Shown: piece after piece, positions 34,905-43,002 of the stretch
Layout: every line of letters begins with the position of its first letter
Numbering within the stretch: position 1 is the first letter of the stretch
Assembly (NCBI RefSeq): GCF_900103325.1
Contig: NZ_FMXM01000025.1
Location: 39,716-103,715, forward strand
Origin: Mesorhizobium qingshengii
GTDB taxonomy: Bacteria > Pseudomonadota > Alphaproteobacteria > Rhizobiales > Rhizobiaceae
Direction of reading: 5' to 3'
Length of the DNA: 64,000 nucleotides
Program-made: the position numbers and the translations under genes
The notes under the pieces: model-generated
The model's input: only the letters and a program-made list of their open reading frames with translations
Told to the model about the DNA's origin: nothing
Databases searched by the model: none

Positions 34905-35074
34905 TCCTGTCGTCCTCGCCAACAATTTCGTCGGCAATCATAGGTGAACTGGCGACGAAACGAAACGGCCCGTTTTCAGGACTGTTTCCACAAGCAGGCG
35001 ATCCAGCACCGTGGATTGCCACGGGGGGTCGCCAATGATGGCGGGACGGCCACCCCGCAGCCACCGGCCGGTGT

Positions 35075-36304
35075 TCAATTCATCGCTTCCGATGTCTCCG
35101 AGACGATGCGCCAGCCGTCGTCTGCCTTGACCAGCCCAAGTGTGACGCGCGCCTTGCCGGTCAGCCGTGCCGCCGACTTGTCCTTCGGCACATAGTCATA
35201 GCGCATCGCAAAGACGGCCTCGGTGCGATCCTCGCCATGCGGGGTGACCTCCAGGCTGCCGGGCTCGAGTCCGAGCGACCAGGAGGCCCATTGCGCAAAC
35301 CAGTCGGTCTTGACCTTGGCGATGGCATCGGCGTCGTAGCGCGTGCCGAAAATGGTGGCCGACGGTGCATAGAGCCGCTTGACGGTCTCGGCCACCGCCC
35401 TGGCATCGGGCACCAGGTAGTCCTGGCGCAGGAATTTTTCGATCGATCCCTTGTCGTCGCCGACGGACCGTTCAAGCGCCGCCACCTGCGCGGCCGGCGC
35501 CGGTGCGGCCGCCGGCCTGGGTGGCAGCGCCGGCTCGCCGCCGGGCACAAACTCGAAGCGCTCGAGCAGCGAGCCCTGCTCCCAGGGGCGCTGGGCCTCG
35601 CGCGTTTGCGAGACCACGTCGCGGCGCACCGCGATCATCATGTCGTTGATGCTCTGGCCGGGTTCGGCGATGTGCCGCAGCAGGGCGGCGGCGAACGGCG
35701 AGTTGCGCCCGCTTCCGTCCATGGCGACGGCGCCAGGCGCGGTCGAGAAGGCAATGAACGAGCCGCGCGTCGAATCGAACTGGGCGAGCCCGGCCAGCGC
35801 GGTCGCCGAGCGGGTTGTAGCGTTGCGGCTGAGGTTGCGGGCAAACGGGTTGTTGCGGCAGGCATCGAGGAACACCAGGCTGACCTTGGTCTGCTGTTCC
35901 ATGATGTCGAGGACCTCGTCGATCGGCACGGCCTCGAGCTGCAGCTTCACCGGCATGTCGAGCCTGGCGTCGACCGGCACGATGTAATTGCGCCCTTCGA
36001 CCTGCAGGCCATGGCCGGCATAGTAGAAAAGCCCGACGCCCGCGCCTTCAAGCGCATCGGAAAACTCACCGATGCTGCGTTCGAGCTCGCGCTTGCCAAG
36101 ATCGTTGCCTTCGATGACCTCGAAGCCGATGGAGCGCAGCTTGTCGGCGATGTCGAGCGCATCGTTGACCGGATTGGCCAGCGTACCGGCTTCGGCGTAA
36201 GTGCCGTTGCCGATGACGAGCGCCACGCGCCGCTGCGGCTCAGCGTCGGCGCTCAGCAGCAAAAGTCCAAGAAATGCCCAAGCGAGGATCGCAAGCCTGC
36301 CCAT
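35075..36304 (-). CDS. Exported caspase-family (peptidase C14) protein with C-terminal NTF2-like domain
   Basis: 409 aa. A signal peptide (AILAWAFLGLLLLSADAE) precedes a caspase p20-like domain: RRVALVIGNGTYAEAG, then YYAGHG with catalytic His98 and FLDACRNNPF with catalytic Cys149. Both catalytic residues are intact. A Pro/Ala linker around residue 275 joins it to a domain of about 120 residues ending in LVKADDGWRIVSETSE, which resembles NTF2/SnoaL-like folds. Predicted periplasmic cysteine protease of the metacaspase/orthocaspase class; substrate unknown. It stands alone between the TetR gene and divergent argJ. Confidence 0.88.
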   Translation of the reverse strand: MGRLAILAWAFLGLLLLSADAEPQRRVALVIGNGTYAEAGTLANPVNDALDIADKLRSIGFEVIEGNDLGKRELERSIGEFSDALEGAGVGLFYYAGHGLQVEGRNYIVPVDARLDMPVKLQLEAVPIDEVLDIMEQQTKVSLVFLDACRNNPFARNLSRNATTRSATALAGLAQFDSTRGSFIAFSTAPGAVAMDGSGRNSPFAAALLRHIAEPGQSINDMMIAVRRDVVSQTREAQRPWEQGSLLERFEFVPGGEPALPPRPAAAPAPAAQVAALERSVGDDKGSIEKFLRQDYLVPDARAVAETVKRLYAPSATIFGTRYDADAIAKVKTDWFAQWASWSLGLEPGSLEVTPHGEDRTEAVFAMRYDYVPKDKSAARLTGKARVTLGLVKADDGWRIVSETSEAMN

Positions 36305-36470
36305 GGGGCAGGATCATAATGCCATGGCCCCCGGCAACGCCAACAGATTTGAAACGCAAGCTTAATCCCGGGCGAGCTCTGCCTTGCCGCAGCGACGAAA
36401 ACGCCCTTGCGCCCGCGCGGCGTATCGGGCAAACCGGCCTTCCCTTGCGATTTTTGCCGCCCGAGGTCCC

Positions 36471-37712
36471 ATGTCCACGACGATTTCGCCGCTCGCGCCG
36501 AAGAAATACCCCAAGATGCCGGCCATCGAGGGGGTGCGCATCGCCACCGCCGAGGCGGGGATAAAGTACAAGAATCGCACCGACCTTTTGACCATGGTCT
36601 TCGACGCGGGCACCGCGGTCGCCGGTGTTTTCACGAAATCGAAATGCCCTTCGGCCCCGGTCGATTTCTGCCGGCAGAATCTCGGGGCTGGCACAGCGCG
36701 GGTGCTGGTCGTCAATTCTGGCAACGCCAATGCCTTCACTGGCAAGAAGGGTCGCGAGTCCACCGCAGTGACGGGCGAGGCGGCGGCGAAGGCGGCCGGC
36801 TGCAAGGCCAGCGAGGTTTTCCTGGCATCGACCGGCGTCATCGGCGAGCCGCTCGACACCACCAAGTTCAGCCATCTGCTGGCTGGCCTGGTCAGCAACG
36901 GCAAGCCTGACCTGTGGACCGAAGCGGCAAAGGCCATCATGACCACGGATACCTATCCGAAAGTGGCAACCGCGACCGTCAAGCTCGGCGACACCGATGT
37001 CACCATCAACGGCATCGCCAAGGGCGCCGGCATGATCGCGCCCGACATGGCGACGATGCTCTCCTTCATCGCCACCGACGCGCCGATCGCGGCCCCCGTG
37101 CTTCAGGATCTCTTGTCGCGCGGCACCGCCAAGACCTTCAACGCGGTCACCGTCGACAGCGACACCTCAACCAGCGACACGCTGCTGATCTTTGCCACCG
37201 GCAAGGCCGCCGGTCGCGGCGCGCCCGCGATCTCCGATCCAAAGGATGCGCGCCTCGGCGCGTTCCGCCGGGCGCTCGGCAAGGTGCTGAAATCGCTGGC
37301 GCTGCAAGTGGTGCGCGACGGCGAGGGCGCCCGCAAGCAGGTCGAAGTCACCGTCACCGGGGCGAAGTCGGCAAGATCGGCCAAGCGCATCGCGCTGTCG
37401 ATCGCCAATTCGCCGCTGGTCAAGACGGCGGTCGCCGGCGAGGACGCCAATTGGGGCCGCGTCGTCATGGCCGTCGGCAAGGCCGGCGAGCCCGCCGACC
37501 GCGACCGGCTGTCGATCTGGTTCGGCGACAACAGGCTGGCGCACGAGGGCGAGCGCGACCCCGGCTATTCCGAGCAAGCGACGTCGGCTTACATGAAGCT
37601 CGACGATATCCGCATCCGCGCCGATATCGGTATTGGTCGCGGCAAGGCGACGGTGTGGACCTGCGATCTCACCAAGGAATACGTCGCCATCAATGGCGAT
37701 TATCGGAGCTGA
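36471..37712 (+). CDS. argJ: Bifunctional glutamate N-acetyltransferase / amino-acid acetyltransferase ArgJ
   Basis: 413 aa. Substrate-binding and oxyanion regions are seen in LVVNSGNANAFTG and VFLASTGVIGEPL, and GIAKGAGMIAPDMATMLSFI is characteristic. The self-cleavage site is NAVTVDSDTSTSDT, with the Thr after Ala-Val acting as nucleophile and new N-terminus of the beta chain. The C-terminus GKATVWTCDLTKEYVAINGD is typical. It recycles the acetyl group in cyclic arginine synthesis. ATG at 36471; upstream in-frame codons lack family similarity. Its stop overlaps the following GNAT gene by one base. Confidence 0.97.
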   Translation: MSTTISPLAPKKYPKMPAIEGVRIATAEAGIKYKNRTDLLTMVFDAGTAVAGVFTKSKCPSAPVDFCRQNLGAGTARVLVVNSGNANAFTGKKGRESTAVTGEAAAKAAGCKASEVFLASTGVIGEPLDTTKFSHLLAGLVSNGKPDLWTEAAKAIMTTDTYPKVATATVKLGDTDVTINGIAKGAGMIAPDMATMLSFIATDAPIAAPVLQDLLSRGTAKTFNAVTVDSDTSTSDTLLIFATGKAAGRGAPAISDPKDARLGAFRRALGKVLKSLALQVVRDGEGARKQVEVTVTGAKSARSAKRIALSIANSPLVKTAVAGEDANWGRVVMAVGKAGEPADRDRLSIWFGDNRLAHEGERDPGYSEQATSAYMKLDDIRIRADIGIGRGKATVWTCDLTKEYVAINGDYRS

Positions 37713-38491
37713 TGATTTTGGCTTCCAAGCATCCGGCAAGCATGCTCGCGATCGTACGCCGCTATGAGGCGGCCGGCTTTCGCGCCTGGCCGGCAGCCGC
37801 TGTCCACTATGACGGCACCTGGGTGGTGCGGCTGACCGCCGGCCATCCGGCCAAGCGACTGAACTCGGTCAACCCGCTCGATCCGGGCGACATCCAGCAC
37901 ATTGCCGATCGCATCGGCCGCGCCAGCCGCCGTTTCGATGCCTATGGCAGGCCGCTGACCTTCCGCATGTCGCCGCTGTCCGGTCCCGATCTTGCCAGCC
38001 ATCTCGACAAGGAGGGCTGGAGCCGATTCGACGAATCGCTGGTCATGCGGTTGCCGCTGGCAGATGCCCAGCTCGATGCCGCCATGGACCAGATCCCGCT
38101 GAAGGACATCAGCCGCTTCATCGGTGCCTCGCTCAAGGTCAGTGGTTCGGATGTTTCGCTGCGGCCTGGCCTGTCGGAGATCATCGGCGCCATCCAGCCC
38201 GAGGCCGGGCTGTTCGCGCTCGAAGATGGGGCCGAACCGCTGGCGACGCTGATCTGCGTGCACGACGGCGATCTCGCCGGCCTGTTCGAGGTCGCCACCG
38301 ACAAGTCGGCGCGCAACAAGGGCCATGGCCGCAATCTGATCCTGTCGGCGCTGAAATGGGCGCGGCTGCGCGGCGCGCGCGAGGCCTGGCTGCAGGTCGA
38401 GGCCGGCAATGCGCCGGCGCTGGCGCTCTACCGTTCGCTCGGCTTCGACGAAGTCTACCGCTATCACTATCGCCGGCCGTCTGGCGCATGA
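37712..38491 (+). CDS. GNAT family N-acetyltransferase
   Basis: 259 aa. The C-terminal GNAT core is complete: GLFEVATDKSARNKGHGRNL (acetyl-CoA pyrophosphate loop with the R/Q-x-x-G-x-G/A type motif), ALKWARLRGAREAWLQVEAG and NAPALALYRSLGFDEVYRYH. The N-terminal half is longer than in most GNATs and resembles a second, degenerate domain. The ATG at 37712 overlaps the argJ stop (TGATG) with CGGAGC just before. It is coupled in turn to mutT. Acceptor substrate unknown. Confidence 0.88.
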   Translation: MILASKHPASMLAIVRRYEAAGFRAWPAAAVHYDGTWVVRLTAGHPAKRLNSVNPLDPGDIQHIADRIGRASRRFDAYGRPLTFRMSPLSGPDLASHLDKEGWSRFDESLVMRLPLADAQLDAAMDQIPLKDISRFIGASLKVSGSDVSLRPGLSEIIGAIQPEAGLFALEDGAEPLATLICVHDGDLAGLFEVATDKSARNKGHGRNLILSALKWARLRGAREAWLQVEAGNAPALALYRSLGFDEVYRYHYRRPSGA

Positions 38492-38910
38492 GTGGCGTGA
38501 CGATCGCCGGCAAGCGCCTGCTCCTGGTCGCCGCCTGCGCGCTGGTCGATGCCGATGGCCGCGTGCTGTTGGCGCAGCGGCCCGAGGGCAAGCAACTCGC
38601 CGGCCTGTGGGAATTTCCCGGCGGCAAGGTCGAGCCCGGCGAGACGCCCGAACAATGCATCATTCGCGAACTGCATGAGGAAATCGGCATCGAAACCGAC
38701 ATCCCTTGCCTGGCGCCGCTCACCTTCGCCAGTCATTCCTATGACGAGTTCCATCTGCTGATGCCGCTGTTCATCTGCCGCCGCTTCCGCGGCATCGCTC
38801 AGCCCAGGGAAGGGCAGGCGTTGAAATGGGTGCGGCCAAAGCAGATGCGTGACTATCCGATGCCACCGGCCGACGCACCGCTGATCCCGTTCCTCATCGA
38901 TCTTCTTTGA
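38488..38910 (+). CDS. mutT: 8-oxo-dGTP diphosphatase MutT (Nudix hydrolase)
   Basis: 140 aa. The Nudix box is intact, starting at GGKVEPGETPEQC and ending RELHEEIGI. CALVDADGRVLLAQRPEGKQ and LAGLWEFPGG are the MutT-type substrate pocket, which favours 8-oxo-dGTP sanitation to prevent mutations. The ATG overlaps the GNAT stop by four bases (ATGA), so argJ, GNAT and mutT form a tightly coupled trio. Confidence 0.93.
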   Translation: MSGVTIAGKRLLLVAACALVDADGRVLLAQRPEGKQLAGLWEFPGGKVEPGETPEQCIIRELHEEIGIETDIPCLAPLTFASHSYDEFHLLMPLFICRRFRGIAQPREGQALKWVRPKQMRDYPMPPADAPLIPFLIDLL

Positions 38911-39027
38911 GGGCGACCGGCTACCGGTAGAGGTGTCGTATCAGCCAGCGTTAATGGAAGATTTATCTCGTCATGAAAAATTGAGGCAAGTCGCGGCCGC
39001 GCCGCAGATTCGCTGGGGAGCGATAGC

Positions 39028-39345
39028 ATGAGCCTAGACAGGGATTGGGACTCGATCCGGCCCGAGCGCGGCTTTCGTGCCGCCGACGCCGGCATGGGCA
39101 TATTGCGCATCACGCTGTTATTCGGTTCGGCCGCGGTGGCGCTGGCGCTGATCGCGACCCCGTTCCTCGAGAGCCAGACGCGCTCGCTGGCTGCCCGCAA
39201 TGATTTTCCTGGCGGGCTCGACATGACGGCCACCGGTTCGGTCAGCCATCGCGACATCTACACGGTGCGCCGCAGCGTGCTGCAGCCGCAGCCCGATTCG
39301 GTCTGCATTATCCGGTCCGATGGCAAGAGCAGCGGCGACTGCTGA
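39028..39345 (+). CDS. Hypothetical protein with one membrane helix
   Basis: 105 aa. A polar N-terminus (MSLDRDWDSIRPERGFRAAD) leads to a single hydrophobic helix (ILRITLLFGSAAVALALIAT) and a polar tail with two cysteines (SVCIIRSDGKSSGDC). I recognise no domain; it resembles small conserved rhizobial proteins. It precedes a Flp-type pilin gene by 110 bases on the same strand, which raises the possibility of a shared role, but that is not shown. Confidence 0.75.
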   Translation: MSLDRDWDSIRPERGFRAADAGMGILRITLLFGSAAVALALIATPFLESQTRSLAARNDFPGGLDMTATGSVSHRDIYTVRRSVLQPQPDSVCIIRSDGKSSGDC

Positions 39346-39455
39346 CATGGTTAAGGCATTTTCGAAACGGCGGCGGTTTCACCGCCTGTTAAGCCTTTGC
39401 CGTTAACCTTTCTTAACAGATCGGGGGTAGAGTCCTGGCAAGAGGGATCGAGGTC

Positions 39456-39635
39456 ATGAAAACAGTGCTGCAGCGTTTTCTGAAGGACGAGAACGGCGCC
39501 ACGGTCGTCGAATATGCCCTGATCGTGGCGGTGCTGTCGTTGACCATCATCGGCGGCATCGGCCAGGTCTTCAACTCGATCACATGGCTGTTCAGCGACA
39601 ACACCAGCAGGCTTTCGAACGCCTTCGCCCCCTGA
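39456..39635 (+). CDS. Flp family type IVb pilin
   Basis: 59 aa, short enough to be overlooked. MKTVLQRFLKDENG is the leader, with processing expected between Gly14 and Ala15. The conserved Glu at +5 (Glu19) follows in ATVVEYALI. The hydrophobic helix VEYALIVAVLSLTIIGGIG is the pilin assembly core. GAGGGATCGAGG lies before the ATG at 39456. Flp pilins are processed by TadV/CpaA and assembled by the Tad/Cpa machine; none of those genes is in this window, so this is an orphan copy. Confidence 0.93.
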   Translation: MKTVLQRFLKDENGATVVEYALIVAVLSLTIIGGIGQVFNSITWLFSDNTSRLSNAFAP

Positions 39636-39672
39636 CCTTGGCGCGTCCGTACCTGCGGACGGTTTGTTGCCC

Positions 39673-40524
39673 TTAGCGGCCTTCCAGTATCTGCTTCAGC
39701 GAGACCTTGGCCGAACCCGGTTTCAGCGGTTTCTGCTGCGAGGCGTCAGGCGCCCAGCCGGACATCCAGACGATCGAGAAACTTGCCCTCACGCGACCGT
39801 CGGGGTCGGAAAACCGCTCGGCGTAGATTTCCGCCGCTCTGGCAAACAGCCTGCGAGCGCCGGGCCGTCGGCTGCGATCGGTGAGCGCGCTGGTTTCGCC
39901 CATGGCGCGCAGGTCCGCCATCAGGCCGAACAGGCTGGCATAGCGGACCGTCACCGTCTCGACGTCGGCGACCGGCAGTGCGAGACCGGCGCGCTGCAGC
40001 AGCGCACCGGCATCGCGCACGTCGGTGAACGGGGTGACGCGCGGGCTGGCGCCTCCATAGAGCTCGGTCTCGGCCGCTAGCAGGCTTTCGCGCAATTCAC
40101 CGAGCGTGCCAGCACCCGCGAAGGCGCCGAGAAAAAGTCCGTCCGGCCGCAGCGCGCGGCGGATCTGGATCAGCATGCCGGGGATGTCGTTCACTGCTTG
40201 CAGCGACAGAAGGGAGACCGCCAGATCGAGGCTTTCCGGTTCGAACGGCACGGTTTCCAGCGGTGCGATCAAGCCGACGGCGCCATTCAGGAAGGCAGCG
40301 TCCGTCTCGACGCGGACAATGGCCGCTACCTTGCCGCTCTCGCCAAGCACGTTGGCCGCCGCCGGCGTCTGGCAAAACAGCACCGCTGCCTTGCCGAACT
40401 TGCGCTCGACGGCACCCAGCCGATCGGCAAGATCCTCGGCGGCGCGGTTCATCAGGAAGTCCGCACCGTCGACCGGATCGGTGAGCGCGCGCCGCTTGCG
40501 CGCCAGCCAGAGAGAGGTGTCCAT
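39673..40524 (-). CDS. SAM-dependent methyltransferase (BioC/NDUFAF5-like)
   Basis: 283 aa. The class I methyltransferase core is somewhat diverged: AAIVRVETDAAFLNGAVG in the SAM-binding strand region, VPFEPESLDLAVSLLSLQAV (motif for the acidic loop) and IRRALRPDGLFLGAFAG (post II). The start MDTSLWLARKRRALTDPVDG matches the alphaproteobacterial relatives of NDUFAF5, an arginine hydroxylase/assembly factor of complex I, and of BioC. The glycine-rich SAM motif is poorly recognisable. Divergent from comF. Confidence 0.82.
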   Translation of the reverse strand: MDTSLWLARKRRALTDPVDGADFLMNRAAEDLADRLGAVERKFGKAAVLFCQTPAAANVLGESGKVAAIVRVETDAAFLNGAVGLIAPLETVPFEPESLDLAVSLLSLQAVNDIPGMLIQIRRALRPDGLFLGAFAGAGTLGELRESLLAAETELYGGASPRVTPFTDVRDAGALLQRAGLALPVADVETVTVRYASLFGLMADLRAMGETSALTDRSRRPGARRLFARAAEIYAERFSDPDGRVRASFSIVWMSGWAPDASQQKPLKPGSAKVSLKQILEGR

Positions 40525-40551
40525 TATAGGCTGCAACGGGCGGATCCTTGT

Positions 40552-40581
40552 TTGTCCACGCTCTGATATAGTTGATATAGT
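40552..40581 (+). promoter_or_regulatory. Candidate promoter of comF with direct repeat
   Basis: TTGTCC (40552-40557) and TATAGT (40576-40581) are 18 bases apart in the 76-base divergent gap between the methyltransferase and comF. TGATATAG occurs twice in tandem (40564-40571 and 40573-40580), on top of the -10 region. Confidence 0.4.
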
Positions 40582-40600
40582 GGCGCCGAGGACCAACCAC

Positions 40601-41401
40601 GTGGCCGATCCGATGCCCAAGATCAAGCCCATCGCGATCAGCAACTTCGCCCGATCCGCGCTCGCCTGGCCGGCGCGCGTCCTGTTTCCACCGGTCTGTG
40701 CCGGTTGCCGCCGGCATGTCTCGCAGCCTGGCGTGCTGTGTGGCTCCTGCTGGCCGAAGCTGCGGCTCCTGGAACGGCCATGGTGCCCGGTGATGGGCAC
40801 GCCGTTCACCCACCATATGGGCGAGGGCTTTCTGTCGGCCGAGGCGATTGCCGATCCACCGCCCTTCGAGCGGGCGCGGGCCGCGGTGGCGTATTCCGGC
40901 GTCGCCCGCCAGATGGTGCAAGGGCTGAAATACCAGGACCGCACGGATCTCGCGCCATGGATGGCGCGCTGGATGGTGCGTGCAGGCGCGGATCTCATCG
41001 CTGAGGCGGATGTGGTGGTGCCGGTGCCGCTGCACTGGCGGCGCTTCTTCAGGCGGCGGTTCAACCAGTCGGCGGAACTGGCAAGGGCGGTCTCGGTGCT
41101 CAGCGATCTGCCCTTCGCCCCCTCCGCAGTGCGGCGCGTGAAACTCACCCGCCAGCAGGTCGGCTTGGAGCGAAAGGAACGCGAGGAGAATGTGCGGGCC
41201 GCCTTTCGGGTGCCGGCCGAGGCCGAAATCGAGATTGCCGGCCGCAGGGTGCTTCTGATCGACGATGTCTACACCACGGGCGCCACTGTCCGCGCCGCCA
41301 CCAAGGCGCTGAAAAAGGGTGGCGCCGGCGCGGTCGACGTGCTGACCTTCGCGCGTGTGTTGCCAGGGGACTTCCGGGCGGACGAGTCCGCGACTATATA
41401 A
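40601..41401 (+). CDS. comF: ComF family phosphoribosyltransferase-like protein
   Basis: 266 aa from the GTG at 40601, chosen for the GAGGA eight bases upstream; an ATG at 40613 is the alternative. An N-terminal zinc-ribbon (FPPVCAGCRRHVSQPGVLCG) precedes the phosphoribosyltransferase-like domain: DVVVPVPLHWRRFFRRRFNQ and the PRPP motif VLLIDDVYTTGATV. ComF is needed for DNA uptake in naturally competent bacteria and also linked to recombination in others; its job in rhizobia is not established. It is followed by grxC on the same strand. Confidence 0.92.
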   Translation: MADPMPKIKPIAISNFARSALAWPARVLFPPVCAGCRRHVSQPGVLCGSCWPKLRLLERPWCPVMGTPFTHHMGEGFLSAEAIADPPPFERARAAVAYSGVARQMVQGLKYQDRTDLAPWMARWMVRAGADLIAEADVVVPVPLHWRRFFRRRFNQSAELARAVSVLSDLPFAPSAVRRVKLTRQQVGLERKEREENVRAAFRVPAEAEIEIAGRRVLLIDDVYTTGATVRAATKALKKGGAGAVDVLTFARVLPGDFRADESATI

Positions 41402-41428
41402 GTCGGCAACGAACAGCGGAAATTCGTC

Positions 41429-41698
41429 ATGGTCGACGTCACGATCTACACCCGCATGATGTGCGGCTATTGCACGGCAGCTAAGCGGCTGCTCGAGCGC
41501 AAGGGCGTCGCTTATACCGAGCGCGACGCTTCCTTCTCGCCGGAGCTGCGCCAGGAGATGATTTCCCGCGCTCATGGCCGCTCGACCTTTCCGCAGATTT
41601 TCATCGGCGACACGCATGTCGGCGGCTGCGACGACCTCCACGAGCTGGAGGCCGAGGGCCGGCTGGACAGACTGCTCGCCAACGGCGCGACGATTTGA
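41429..41698 (+). CDS. grxC: Glutaredoxin 3
   Basis: 89 aa. VTIYTRMMCGYCTAAKRLLE contains the CGYC redox pair at residues 12-15. The TFPQIFIGDTHVGGCDDLHE segment carries the cis-Pro and glutathione-binding GG-C-D-D loop. A dithiol glutaredoxin for cytoplasmic disulfide reduction with glutathione. Start of a tight set with the nitrilase and DUF1178 genes: the nitrilase begins 12 bases after the grxC stop. Confidence 0.95.
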   Translation: MVDVTIYTRMMCGYCTAAKRLLERKGVAYTERDASFSPELRQEMISRAHGRSTFPQIFIGDTHVGGCDDLHELEAEGRLDRLLANGATI

Positions 41699-41709
41699 GG
41701 AATATGACG

Positions 41710-42576
41710 ATGGGTGTTTTCAAGGCCGCTGCGATCCAGATGCGTTCAGGCGAGAGCCCCGAGCGCAACGCGGTCGATCTCGAACGGCTGGTGCGCGAAG
41801 CGGCGGCTCAAGGTGCGACCTACATCCAGACGCCGGAAATGACCGGGGCACTGATCCGTGACAGGCAAGCGCGCGCCGCTTCCTTCACCTCCGAGGACAA
41901 GGACATCATTGTCTCGACCGCGCGCGGACTGGCGAGCGAACTCGGCGTCTTCCTGCATATTGGCTCGACCGCCATCCTGCGCGCCGACGGCAAGCTCGCC
42001 AACCGGGCGCTGCTGTTCGGCCCGGACGGCGCCACGCTCGCCACCTACGACAAGATCCATATGTTCGACGTCGATCTCGACAATGGCGAGTCGTGGCGCG
42101 AATCCGCTGCCTATGAACCAGGCACCGAGGCCGTGGTGACCGGGATCGCAGGCGCGAAACTGGGTTTCGCGGTGTGCTACGACCTGCGCTTCCCGCAATT
42201 GTTCCGCGCCGAGGCGCTGGCCGGCGCCGATTTGCTCTCCGTACCCGCCGCCTTCACCCGTCAGACGGGCGAGGCGCACTGGCACGTGCTGCTCAGGGCG
42301 CGCGCCATCGAAAACGGCGCCTATATCGTCGCCGCAGCGCAAGGTGGCCTGCATGAGGACGGCCGCGAAACCTATGGCCATTCGCTGATCGTCGATCCGT
42401 GGGGCCGCGTCATCGCCGAAGCCGCCCATGACGAGCCCGCGGTGATCGTCGCCGAGATCGACCCGGCGCAGTCGGCCGCGGCGCGCAAGAAGATCCCCAA
42501 CTTGAAAAATGCGCGGGATTTCGCCGTCAATGCCGGTTCGCCGGAGGCGCCGCGGCTCAGGGGTGCGGCGTCTTGA
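41710..42576 (+). CDS. Carbon-nitrogen hydrolase (Nit1/Nit2-like deaminated glutathione amidase family)
   Basis: 288 aa. The Glu-Lys-Cys triad is present: QTPEMTGAL (Glu), YDKIHMFDVDL (Lys) and FAVCYDLRFPQLFR (Cys). DLDNGESWRESAAYEPG and AQGGLHEDGRETYGHSLIVD match the Nit1/Nit2 branch, which hydrolyses deaminated glutathione or omega-amides. The neighbourhood with glutaredoxin supports a glutathione link. The ATG at 41710 has GAGGA eight bases before it; an ATG at 41704 is possible. Confidence 0.92.
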   Translation: MGVFKAAAIQMRSGESPERNAVDLERLVREAAAQGATYIQTPEMTGALIRDRQARAASFTSEDKDIIVSTARGLASELGVFLHIGSTAILRADGKLANRALLFGPDGATLATYDKIHMFDVDLDNGESWRESAAYEPGTEAVVTGIAGAKLGFAVCYDLRFPQLFRAEALAGADLLSVPAAFTRQTGEAHWHVLLRARAIENGAYIVAAAQGGLHEDGRETYGHSLIVDPWGRVIAEAAHDEPAVIVAEIDPAQSAAARKKIPNLKNARDFAVNAGSPEAPRLRGAAS

Positions 42577-42998
42577 TACGCTTTGCCCTGATCTGCGAGC
42601 ATGAGCACGAATTCGAGGGCTGGTTCCGCAGCAACGACGATTTCGACACCCAGAAGAAACGTGGCTTCGTCGATTGCCCGACCTGCGGCTCGCACAAGGT
42701 GCAGAAAGCGCTGATGGCGCCGGCCGTCTCCACGGCGCGCAAGCAGGAAACCATCGCGCTCGCCATGGGCGAAGCGCAGAAGCAGGCCCTGGCGCAGCTC
42801 AAGGCGATGGCCGAGAAGGTGCGCGAGAATGCCGACTATGTCGGCGACAAGTTTGCCGAGGAAGCGCGCAAGATCCATTTCGGCGAAAGCGATGCGCGCG
42901 GCATTTATGGCGAGGCGACGTTGGAGGAGGCCAAGAGCCTGGCCGAGGACGGCGTCGAGTTCATGCCGATCCCGGTGTTTCCGGACGACCGCAACTGA
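42573..42998 (+). CDS. DUF1178 family protein
   Basis: 141 aa. MIRFALICEHEHEFEGWFRS followed by FVDCPTCGSHKVQKALMAPAV is the DUF1178 pattern: a small zinc-ribbon-like start with one conserved CxxC, then a helical region. Function unknown. The TTG at 42573 overlaps the nitrilase stop (TTGA) by four bases, implying translational coupling and co-function with the Nit protein. Confidence 0.93.
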   Translation: MIRFALICEHEHEFEGWFRSNDDFDTQKKRGFVDCPTCGSHKVQKALMAPAVSTARKQETIALAMGEAQKQALAQLKAMAEKVRENADYVGDKFAEEARKIHFGESDARGIYGEATLEEAKSLAEDGVEFMPIPVFPDDRN

Positions 42999-43002
42999 CC
43001 GG

